A DNA stretch of 34,893 bases, taken from contig JAAOZO010000171.1 in NCBI GenBank assembly GCA_011605715.1, positions 1 to 34,893 of the forward strand, written 5' to 3'. Source of the DNA: Nitrososphaerota archaeon (lineage in GTDB: Archaea > Thermoproteota > EX4484-205 > JAAOZO01). Positions 28,822 to 34,893 of the stretch are shown piece after piece. Under the pieces are notes generated by a model that had not been told where the DNA came from, searched no databases, and saw nothing but the letters and a program-made list of their open reading frames with translations. Positions within the stretch are counted from its first letter, which is position 1. The number at the start of each line of letters is the position of its first letter. The position numbers and the translations under genes are program-made.

Positions 28822-29067
28822 TTGGGCAAGATCTACGATTCGAAAGTAAAAAGAATAGGGGAGAAGATCCTTATGCTTTACTCAAATGAGCTTTCCACAG
28901 ATTTTTATCAAAATAAAAAGCTCATATCTTCCATAGTGAACACGAGCTCCAAATTCTTACTAAATAAAATAACTGGTTATGTTACTTCTCAAGTGAAGAA
29001 AAAAGCAACAGTTGAAGGGGAAGAGATTAGCAAACCAGAGGAAACAGAAAATGAAGAAGCAGCATGA
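28822..29067 (+). CDS. rps17e: Ribosomal protein eS17
   Basis: An 81-residue small-subunit protein. The conserved pattern is MGKIYDSKVKRIGEKILMLY, STDFYQNKKLISSIVNTSSK and FLLNKITGYVTSQVKKK, as in archaeal and eukaryotic eS17. I chose the TTG at 28822 since it gives the family start MGKIY; the TTG at 28813 would add three residues. A TATA-like cttaaaaacc about 28 bases upstream predicts a near-leaderless message. After residue 65 the tail is Glu-rich and unlike other eS17 proteins. It is divergent from the chaperonin gene. Confidence 0.85.
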   Translation: MGKIYDSKVKRIGEKILMLYSNELSTDFYQNKKLISSIVNTSSKFLLNKITGYVTSQVKKKATVEGEEISKPEETENEEAA

Positions 29068-29449
29068 AGTAAACAATCATGGCCTCCTGTTTTCTGAACT
29101 AGAACTAGGTTGGTCGAAGAGGTACTTAGACGAAGTAAAGGTCTCTCTAAATTCCTATTCGTCCTCCAATGACCCAAAAGTAAACGAGAAACTAGCTCTT
29201 TCCTTTCTTAAACTCAAGCACATCCTATATTTACTTAAGTTAGAAAACCTACAACCAGATTTCGTTTTTTCAGAAATTTCAGGAGCTACTTCACAAGAAG
29301 AAAACTTTTCTACTTTAGTAGATGGTCTCGTAAATCTTTTGCTTTCAACTGAAGAAAAGTCCTCCATAGTTTTAGACCTCTCTAAAAAGTTACTTAACGA
29401 AATAGAGCAAATTCTGAATACCGCGCTCGTATTGTGGGATGCTTCTTAA
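29051..29449 (+). CDS. Small helical protein of unknown function
   Basis: A 132-residue protein (ATG 29051) that overlaps the end of eS17 by 17 bases, so it is probably coupled to it. It is largely helical: HGLLFSELELGWSKRYLDEV, KLALSFLKLKHILYLLKLEN, then IVLDLSKKLLNEIEQILNTA. No motif or membrane segment is recognised. An in-frame ATG at 29012 would extend it further into eS17 and is less likely. The coupling to eS17 hints at a translation-related role, no more. Confidence 0.55.
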   Translation: MKKQHEVNNHGLLFSELELGWSKRYLDEVKVSLNSYSSSNDPKVNEKLALSFLKLKHILYLLKLENLQPDFVFSEISGATSQEENFSTLVDGLVNLLLSTEEKSSIVLDLSKKLLNEIEQILNTALVLWDAS

Positions 29450-29487
29450 TTTTTATCTATAACTTTTAGTTACTCTTTTTGATGCTC

Positions 29488-30090
29488 TTAAAACATATTT
29501 TCCGTTCTTTTCTTTAATGTACTGGTAAGCACTCTGTCTACAATATAAGGTTCAAAACCAATATTGATCAAATCTTCTCTTATTTTCTCTACAGGCTTGT
29601 TTTTCTCTTTTTCTATTAGTTTTAAAATTGTTTCTCTTCTTTCATGAGGAAAAACAATCCATTTTTTTGTTGTCCTAACATAAAAAGTCGGAATCGTCTC
29701 ACTGTGGGGCTTATAAAATATGGTCAAGCTATCGACTTCTTTAGCTCCTGCGTTTTTCAAATACTCAAGAACTTTCTTCAAGCTTTTTCCACTATCTGCA
29801 ACATCATCTATAACAAGTAGCCTTAATCCATTCACACTAGTCTTTAAGTCATCTTTAATTACAGGCTCAGTTGCAGTTTTTTTGATGTCTTCATAAAACA
29901 CAACCCTTATAACAAAAAGGTTTTCTTGCTCTAGCTCATCTGACAAAATTCTAAGCGGGACTAGACCCCCCCTACTTATTCCAACAAACGCGTCGTAACT
30001 TTTTTTGTTTCTCCTTATCATGTCTGCAGCCTCCAAACATAAGCTGTAAAATGTTTGCCAATCTATTATTTCAAACTCTGATTCGTTCAT
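29488..30090 (-). CDS. Phosphoribosyltransferase (Gpt/hypoxanthine-guanine type)
   Basis: A 200-residue type I phosphoribosyltransferase. The PRPP-binding motif is LLVIDDVADSGKSLKKVLEY (about 110-129), the entry loop is YDAFVGISRGGLVPLRILSD, and YVRTTKKWIVFPHE fits the hood and base-binding end of Gpt-like archaeal enzymes. It would join a purine base to PRPP in salvage. The 40-residue C-terminal helical extension (KIREDLINIGFEPYIVDRVL) is longer than in minimal members and may be for dimerisation. It is divergent from the Cgi121 gene. Confidence 0.85.
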   Translation of the reverse strand: MNESEFEIIDWQTFYSLCLEAADMIRRNKKSYDAFVGISRGGLVPLRILSDELEQENLFVIRVVFYEDIKKTATEPVIKDDLKTSVNGLRLLVIDDVADSGKSLKKVLEYLKNAGAKEVDSLTIFYKPHSETIPTFYVRTTKKWIVFPHERRETILKLIEKEKNKPVEKIREDLINIGFEPYIVDRVLTSTLKKRTENMF

Positions 30091-30203
30091 TGGTTCTTTG
30101 TTGAATAGTTGGTTATAAAAATTTATTCTCTTACTTTAATCAGTGAAAGCTCTAAAGTTTAAGAAGCAAACCTTATAATCCTTCTTATTGGTACAATTGT
30201 TCC

Positions 30204-30683
30204 GTGAGTGATAAGATCTACAACGTACTTGACAACTTTATTGCAATACGTGAGATCCCTTCTATAGATAAGCTAACTATAGAAAAGATAAAAAATCTCA
30301 AGGATACGTTAGACGTAGGTTTATTGCTTGTTTCATGTGAAGACGTTATCTCAGAACAAGTCCTTCTGGGCTTAATTTACAACGCGGCATCTGCTCACAA
30401 GTATGGCTACAATAAGCTGAGGAAGTTAGATTCAGAACTAATCTTAGTACTGGCCGGAAAAAATGTTTTTCATGAAGCCGCTAATAAAGTAACTCCTAAA
30501 CTTGGAGGTTGTGCACTAATTATTCTTCTAAGTGATAATAAAGATAAAATTCAAGAAGCTATGGATTTTGTCTATAAGACTTTAGACAGCAACTTAGAAG
30601 AGGCTAAGTTAGCATCTGTCTTTAGTTCAAATGATTTAACTCTCATCGAGAATTTTGCTTTATTTTATGTTTGGTACAAGTAA
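30204..30683 (+). CDS. KEOPS complex subunit Cgi121
   Basis: A 159-residue protein with the Cgi121 pattern: VSCEDVISEQVLLGLIYNAA, then SELILVLAGKNVFHEAANKV and GGCALIILL. Cgi121 recruits the 3' CCA end of tRNA to the KEOPS complex, which makes t6A37. The start is a GTG with a TATA-like ccttataat (about 30170-30178) about 30 bases upstream, leaving a short leader. Other KEOPS genes (Kae1, Bud32, Pcc1) are not in the window. It converges with the gene at 30708. Confidence 0.75.
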   Translation: MSDKIYNVLDNFIAIREIPSIDKLTIEKIKNLKDTLDVGLLLVSCEDVISEQVLLGLIYNAASAHKYGYNKLRKLDSELILVLAGKNVFHEAANKVTPKLGGCALIILLSDNKDKIQEAMDFVYKTLDSNLEEAKLASVFSSNDLTLIENFALFYVWYK

Positions 30684-30707
30684 AGTGCTTTAGTTGGTAC
30701 ACTTTTT

Positions 30708-31184
30708 CTACAAACGTCCTATTCCAACAAAGTCACAACTCATAGGATAAACTACAATTGAACCTCTAACTTCCCTTTCTTTATTTATAAATCTCAAATT
30801 TTCACTACCTTTTAAACTCTCAATGAGCTTTTTCTTAGCTCTCTTTGGTCCACTTGCTAGTAACAATTTGTCTCTCTCAAAAATTCCGAACTCTTCTACT
30901 ATATTATTAAAGTAAGCTAGTTCATTAGTTTTTGCTATTATATCGACCTTAAAAGCCTTTTTTATATACCTATTTATATTGTGATTTATTTTTTCTACCA
31001 GTTCTCTAAGCCTATCGTCTTCTATTTTCGTTTTAGCAACTAAGACGACTTGCCCCTCATTTGGGCTTCCAAATAAGTTAAACTCTACACCATATGTAAC
31101 TAATAAGCTAAAGGCCTCCAAGTATGCGTCTAGTTCATAATCCCTGTTGGTCTTTATTAGAATAAAACTAGACTTTATAGCCAT
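30708..31184 (-). CDS. Conserved-looking protein of unknown function
   Basis: A 158-residue alpha/beta protein that I do not recognise. It starts MAIKSSFILIKTNRDYELDA, has FNLFGSPNEGQVVLVAKTKI and ends RGSIVVYPMSCDFVGIGRL. The first strand-helix ('ILIKTNRDYELDAYLE') is loosely reminiscent of RNA-binding THUMP-type or Tan1-like starts, but the likeness is too weak to name. No membrane segment or cysteine cluster is present. It converges with the Cgi121 gene and has its own minus-strand promoter region after 31184. Confidence 0.55.
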   Translation of the reverse strand: MAIKSSFILIKTNRDYELDAYLEAFSLLVTYGVEFNLFGSPNEGQVVLVAKTKIEDDRLRELVEKINHNINRYIKKAFKVDIIAKTNELAYFNNIVEEFGIFERDKLLLASGPKRAKKKLIESLKGSENLRFINKEREVRGSIVVYPMSCDFVGIGRL

Positions 31185-31518
31185 AGTGGCACATCTTTGA
31201 ATTTAAAAAGGTAGCTCAACTCTTTTAAGCTTTTTTACAAAATAAGCTTCTCCTAATTGAAACCGTGAGCTTTCTCATTGACATTCTTCAAGTATTCTAA
31301 GCTAGAGGGCCTTTTTCTAGATTTTAGCGAACGTTAATGTTTTACTAAAGTTAAGTGAGGCTTCTTTAATGTTAACTTTATTGTGTTCGTCTTTCCTTTA
31401 GCAAGGTGCTTTCGTTGGCTTAGTATCTAACCTATTTATTATAAAAAATATAGCATTATTGAGACTCTCTCTTAAAAACTTTTATACTAGAACAGGAGTA
31501 ACAGTTTGGGAAAGGCGT
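31185..31518. other. Intergenic region upstream of the ABC ATPase gene
   Basis: No supported ORF. A nine-base inverted repeat TAAAGTTAA (31346-31354) / TTAACTTTA (31372-31380) has a 17-base spacer. Two TATA-like elements lie nearer the gene: ttattataaaaa (about 31436-31447) and cttttatact (about 31479-31488). The second fits the ATG at 31519 best. Confidence 0.4.
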
Positions 31519-32241
31519 ATGCTCACTCCTACGGTTGTTCAAGTAGAAGATTTGTACAAAGATTATGTACTAAGAGGCGGTGCAGTACATGCGCTTCGTG
31601 GAATTAATCTCTCAGTAAGGAGAGGTGAATATATCGCAGTAATGGGGCCTTCTGGTTCTGGAAAAACGACTCTCTTTAATATGATTGGAGGCCTTGATAA
31701 GCCAACAAAAGGTACAGTGAAAATTGACAACGTTGACCTTTCTAAGATGTCTCCTAAACAACTTGCTTGGGTACGTTCAAGAAAGATTGGTTACGTGTTT
31801 CAGACTTTTAATCTTATTCCTGTCCTTACTGCTCTAGGAAATGTTATGCTACCCATGATCTTTACCGGTATGAAGAGAGAAGAAAGAGTAAAGAAAGCAA
31901 AAGAACTACTAAGCTTAGTTGGCTTAGGAGAAAGAGTAAATCATAGGCCTACTGAATTAAGTGGAGGTCAGCAACAAAGGGTTGCCATTGCTAGAGCTTT
32001 AGCAAATGACCCCTCAATAATTCTTGCAGATGAACCAACTGGAAACCTAGACTTAAACACTGGTCTTGCAATAGTTAACTTACTATACAGGCTTAAAGTT
32101 GAAAGAAATACTACAGTTATTTGTGCAACTCATGACCTTAAAATGGTTGACGTAAGTGATAGACTTGCATGGATTCGAGATGGTCAAATTGAAAGAATAG
32201 AGGAAAGAACGACAGTAAGTCTAACCTCTGAAGAGCTTTAG
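31519..32241 (+). CDS. ABC transporter ATP-binding protein, LolD/MacB type, without a permease partner
   Basis: A 240-residue ABC ATPase (start ATG 31519; the longer frame from TTG 31459 adds non-conserved residues). Seen: YVLRGGAVHALRGINLSVRR, Walker A MGPSGSGKTT, the Q-loop YVFQTFNLIPVLTALGNVM, signature LSGGQQQRVAIARAL, Walker B ILADEPTGNLDLNTG and the His-loop VICATHDLKM. The LolD/MacB subtype powers lipoprotein release, macrotriose or peptide export together with an FtsX-type membrane protein. No such gene lies next to it; ABCE1 follows on the same strand. The partner may be elsewhere. It carries a purine-rich GGGAAAGG just before the ATG. Confidence 0.85.
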   Translation: MLTPTVVQVEDLYKDYVLRGGAVHALRGINLSVRRGEYIAVMGPSGSGKTTLFNMIGGLDKPTKGTVKIDNVDLSKMSPKQLAWVRSRKIGYVFQTFNLIPVLTALGNVMLPMIFTGMKREERVKKAKELLSLVGLGERVNHRPTELSGGQQQRVAIARALANDPSIILADEPTGNLDLNTGLAIVNLLYRLKVERNTTVICATHDLKMVDVSDRLAWIRDGQIERIEERTTVSLTSEEL

Positions 32242-32307
32242 ATAAGTTTTTATTTTACTTAAAGGTTACATTTTATTTTATTATATCATACGTGGGTTTG
32301 AGAAAGA

Positions 32308-34071
32308 ATGGTTAGAGTCGCTGTTATCGACAAAAAGTCATGCAGACCTAAAGATTGCGGTCATCCCTGTAGGAAGAGTTGTCCTGTTGTAAGGACCGGT
32401 CAGGATGCAATTTACTTCCTTGACGAAAACTTACCACCAACAATAGATGAAGCTATTTGCATAGGTTGTGGAATTTGTGTAAGAAAATGTCCCTTTAATG
32501 CTATCTACATTGTTAATCTTCCGGATCAGCTTGAAAAAGAAGCTTTTCATAGATATGGCCAAAATGGTTTTAAACTTTATAGGTTTCCGGAGATTAAGCC
32601 TCAAAGTGTTAACGTGATAATAGGTCAAAATGGTATGGGTAAGTCAACTATTGCTAAAATACTTTCTGGTGAACTAATACCAAACTTAGGCGACCCCAAT
32701 TCTAAGCCACCAATTGAGCAAGTTATAGACCGATTGAAAGGAACTACTTCTTCAGAGATTCTCGAAAATATATTCAAAAAAAAGTTTACAGTAGCCTTTA
32801 AGCCTCAACATGTCGAACTTCTACCCTCGGTTTTTGGTGGAAGTGTAAAAGAAGCGCTTTCAAAGTATGAGGGTAGCAGGTACTATGGTGAAGTAGTTAA
32901 TTCAATGAAATTGTCTACCCTCTTTGAACGTAAGTTGAATCAGTTAAGTGGTGGAGAACTACAAAAACTTGCAATAGCTTTGGCGCTACTAAAAGATACT
33001 GACATAATTGTACTAGATGAACCTGCAAGTTATTTAGACGTATTACAAAGGTTACTTGTCTCAAGGTTACTTTTTTCATTTAAAGATAAGGGAAAGACTC
33101 TAATCGTCATAGAGCATGACCTTGGAATGATTGATTACTTGGCAGATTATGTCTCAATAATATATGGTGAACCTGGTGCATACGGCATTGTTTCAAGGTT
33201 ATTGTCTGCTAGAGTTGGTATAAACTCCTACTTAAACGGGTTTCTTAAAGCTGAAAACACTCAAATAAGACCCTTCGAAATAAAGTTTGAATCAAGACCG
33301 CCTCCAGAGAAAAGAGACTTGTCTGTAGCTTTTAAGTGGGTAAAAGACGAGTTTAAGCTAAACGGGTTTACTCTTACAATCGAGGGTGGAGAAGCTTACA
33401 GAGGCGAAGTAATAGGCATAGTGGGCCAAAATGGTATAGGAAAAACAACTTTTGTAAGGAGAATCGTAGAAAGCTATTTTGGTGTTGAAAGTCAGCAAAT
33501 AAGTTACAAACCTCAACTAATAACAAACTTATTCAAAGGAAAAACAGTAAAGGAAGTCCTAGAGGAAAAATTCGGAAGTTCCAATTTTCCTTCTTGGATT
33601 GAAACTGAACTCTTAAAGCCACTGAGATTAAATAAACTCATGGAAAGATCGACAGAAACCTTAAGTGGAGGTGAACTCCAAGCTTTAGCAGTGGCTTCCT
33701 CTTTGATCTCGAATAGTAACTTTTATTTTATTGATGAACCATGTTCCTTTCTCGATGTAGAGCAAAGAGTAACTGTTCAAAGAATGATAAGAAGGTTAAC
33801 AGAAATTAAAGCTGCTACAACGTTTGTGGTAGAGCATGACATACTATTTATAGACTTTGTTTCAGATCGCCTTATAGTAGTAGATGGAGAGCCTGGAGTT
33901 CATGGATACGTTTCTTCTCCCAAGTCCATGAAAGATGGGATGAACGAGTTTTTGTCGAAGCTATCGATAACTTTTAGAAGAGATGTAGATACAAATAGAC
34001 CAAGAATAAATAAGCCTGGATCAAGAACCGATCTAGAACAAAAACAATTAGGCCAATACTACTATACATAA
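32308..34071 (+). CDS. Ribosome recycling factor ABCE1/Rli1
   Basis: A 587-residue twin-ATPase that splits ribosomes after termination. The N-terminal region has eight Cys for two [4Fe-4S] clusters (CRPKDCGHPCRKSCPV and CIGCGICVRKCPF). The first ATPase has Walker A GQNGMGKST, signature LSGGELQ and DEPASYLDV. The second has GQNGIGKTT, LSGGELQ and DEPCSFLDV. Both His loops (EHD) are present. The hinge between them is intact. It is full-length with an ATG start about 28 bases after a TATA-like element. It is almost always a single-copy, essential gene in archaea. Confidence 0.96.
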   Translation: MVRVAVIDKKSCRPKDCGHPCRKSCPVVRTGQDAIYFLDENLPPTIDEAICIGCGICVRKCPFNAIYIVNLPDQLEKEAFHRYGQNGFKLYRFPEIKPQSVNVIIGQNGMGKSTIAKILSGELIPNLGDPNSKPPIEQVIDRLKGTTSSEILENIFKKKFTVAFKPQHVELLPSVFGGSVKEALSKYEGSRYYGEVVNSMKLSTLFERKLNQLSGGELQKLAIALALLKDTDIIVLDEPASYLDVLQRLLVSRLLFSFKDKGKTLIVIEHDLGMIDYLADYVSIIYGEPGAYGIVSRLLSARVGINSYLNGFLKAENTQIRPFEIKFESRPPPEKRDLSVAFKWVKDEFKLNGFTLTIEGGEAYRGEVIGIVGQNGIGKTTFVRRIVESYFGVESQQISYKPQLITNLFKGKTVKEVLEEKFGSSNFPSWIETELLKPLRLNKLMERSTETLSGGELQALAVASSLISNSNFYFIDEPCSFLDVEQRVTVQRMIRRLTEIKAATTFVVEHDILFIDFVSDRLIVVDGEPGVHGYVSSPKSMKDGMNEFLSKLSITFRRDVDTNRPRINKPGSRTDLEQKQLGQYYYT

Positions 34072-34255
34072 AAGCAAGCATAGAGCTTTAATTAAAAATA
34101 TTGATCAGCCCATTCATTTCACAAAACGCTTTGTTTCTATTCTCTTTTACTAAAAATAGCAAATCCAAACTAAAGCAGATATTTTCTTTCAAAGAAAGAA
34201 TATTTAAAAGCTCATCTTTCATCCTTTGTGATCGACTCTAGTGTGGTGAAGAACT

Positions 34256-34893
34256 ATGTTAAAGACTCCAACGATAATTGTAAACTTTAAAGCTTACAGA
34301 GAATCTCTAGGAAAAAAAGCTGTAGAACTAGCAAGAATCGCAGAAGAGGTTAGTCGAGAATTAAATGTGTCTATAGCAGTTGCTCCTCAAGCTACTGACA
34401 TAAGGTTAGTTGCATCAGCAGTATCTATTCCTGTTTTTGCTCAAGCAGTTGATTCCGTAGCTGTAGGTGCACTAACAGGACACGTAACAATTGAAAGCAT
34501 AAAAGATGCTGGAGCTGTTGGTACGATAATTAATCACTCTGAAAGAAGGGTTCAAATTTCTTTAATAAGCGAAGTAGTTAAAGCCTCAAGGGAGCTCAAC
34601 TTAACTACAGTAGTTTGTGCTGATACTCCAGAGGTAACTGCCGCTGTAGCTTCACTTAATCCAGAGTTTGTAGCTATTGAACCTCCAGAATTGATTGGTA
34701 CTGGAATCCCCGTTTCTAAAGCAAAGCCAGAAGTTGTTACAAATTCGTTAGAAAAAGTTAGGAGTGTAAATTCGAAGTCTAAGGTTATTTGTGGAGCTGG
34801 AATAACAACTGGAGATGATGTGAAAGCAGCACTAAGATTAGGAACCGTTGGGGTTTTACTTGCAAGTGGTGTCGTTAAAGCAAAGGATCCAAA
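34256..34893 (+). CDS. tpiA: Triosephosphate isomerase, 3' end cut by window edge
   Basis: The first 212 residues of archaeal TpiA, which interconverts dihydroxyacetone phosphate and glyceraldehyde 3-phosphate. The active-site Lys is in IIVNFKAY, the His is in INHSERR, the Glu is in AIEPPELIGTG, and the phosphate loop starts at CGAGI and VLLASGV. Archaeal TpiA is shorter (about 220-230 residues) than the bacterial enzyme, so only about 15 residues are missing. A GGTGA motif lies before the ATG, and a TATA-like tatttaaaag (about 34201-34210) lies about 50 bases upstream. The gene is not interrupted within the window. Confidence 0.95.
   Translation, partial: MLKTPTIIVNFKAYRESLGKKAVELARIAEEVSRELNVSIAVAPQATDIRLVASAVSIPVFAQAVDSVAVGALTGHVTIESIKDAGAVGTIINHSERRVQISLISEVVKASRELNLTTVVCADTPEVTAAVASLNPEFVAIEPPELIGTGIPVSKAKPEVVTNSLEKVRSVNSKSKVICGAGITTGDDVKAALRLGTVGVLLASGVVKAKDP

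Noticed and set aside
1..34893. CRISPR arrays, insertion sequences, integrase or prophage genes
   Set aside because: No regularly spaced repeats, transposase motifs or tyrosine recombinase motifs were seen. The pilus locus is not flanked by repeats or a tRNA attachment site that I can find.

Overview
This AT-rich window comes from an archaeon, most likely a thermophile of the TACK group. The evidence is RadA, a group II chaperonin, ABCE1/Rli1, archaeosine transglycosylase TgtA, the KEOPS subunit Cgi121, RNase P protein Rnp4, an Sm-like protein, ribosomal proteins eL40, eL38 and eS17, and tRNA genes with up to three bulge-helix-bulge introns. Promoters look archaeal: TATA-like hexamers lie about 25-35 bases before short or absent leaders, and Shine-Dalgarno motifs appear mainly inside operons. 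The species cannot be named from the sequence alone.

Layout. Bases 1-4410 hold the end of a metallo-beta-lactamase nuclease gene (+), then a minus-strand sugar cluster: galT, a small winged-helix protein, half a GT-B glycosyltransferase, a full GT4 glycosyltransferase and ribose-1,5-bisphosphate isomerase. Bases 4752-6814 carry three plus-strand genes of unknown role (a winged-helix/DUF5752-like protein, a protein made of two similar halves, and a PqqD-domain protein). Bases 6815-17668 are housekeeping: a KaiC-like ATPase, Rnp4 next to a two-intron tRNA-Gly, a Trm9-like methyltransferase, RadA, AspRS with a NusA-like zinc/KH protein, eL40, tRNA-Val, TgtA with a beta-CASP nuclease, eL38, a PAC2 protein and an Sm-like protein.

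Bases 18110-25960 are the most distinctive part: a compact Tad/Epd-like type IV pilus locus. A minus-strand set encodes a prepilin peptidase and five very small proteins with one N-terminal membrane segment each; three of these are 31-52 residues long. A divergent plus-strand set encodes a 51-residue helical protein, a secretion ATPase, two single-domain platform proteins, a 61-residue Flp-like pilin with its own promoter, and a membrane-anchored HerA/VirB4-type ATPase. Both sets appear to start from one palindromic TTATAA element. A TFIIB-like protein without the zinc ribbon is encoded at the far end, convergent with and overlapping the last small membrane gene. The pairing of a pilus motor with a DNA-pump-type ATPase suggests a DNA uptake or exchange machine, but that is inference.

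Bases 25935-34893 return to housekeeping: a zinc-ribbon protein, an AK6/Fap7-type kinase, a three-intron tRNA-Glu, a divergent thermosome subunit, eS17, a phosphoribosyltransferase, Cgi121, an orphan LolD/MacB-type ABC ATPase, ABCE1, and triosephosphate isomerase cut off by the window edge. Several intergenic stretches contain RNA-like folds that match no family I recognise; they are listed as candidates only.
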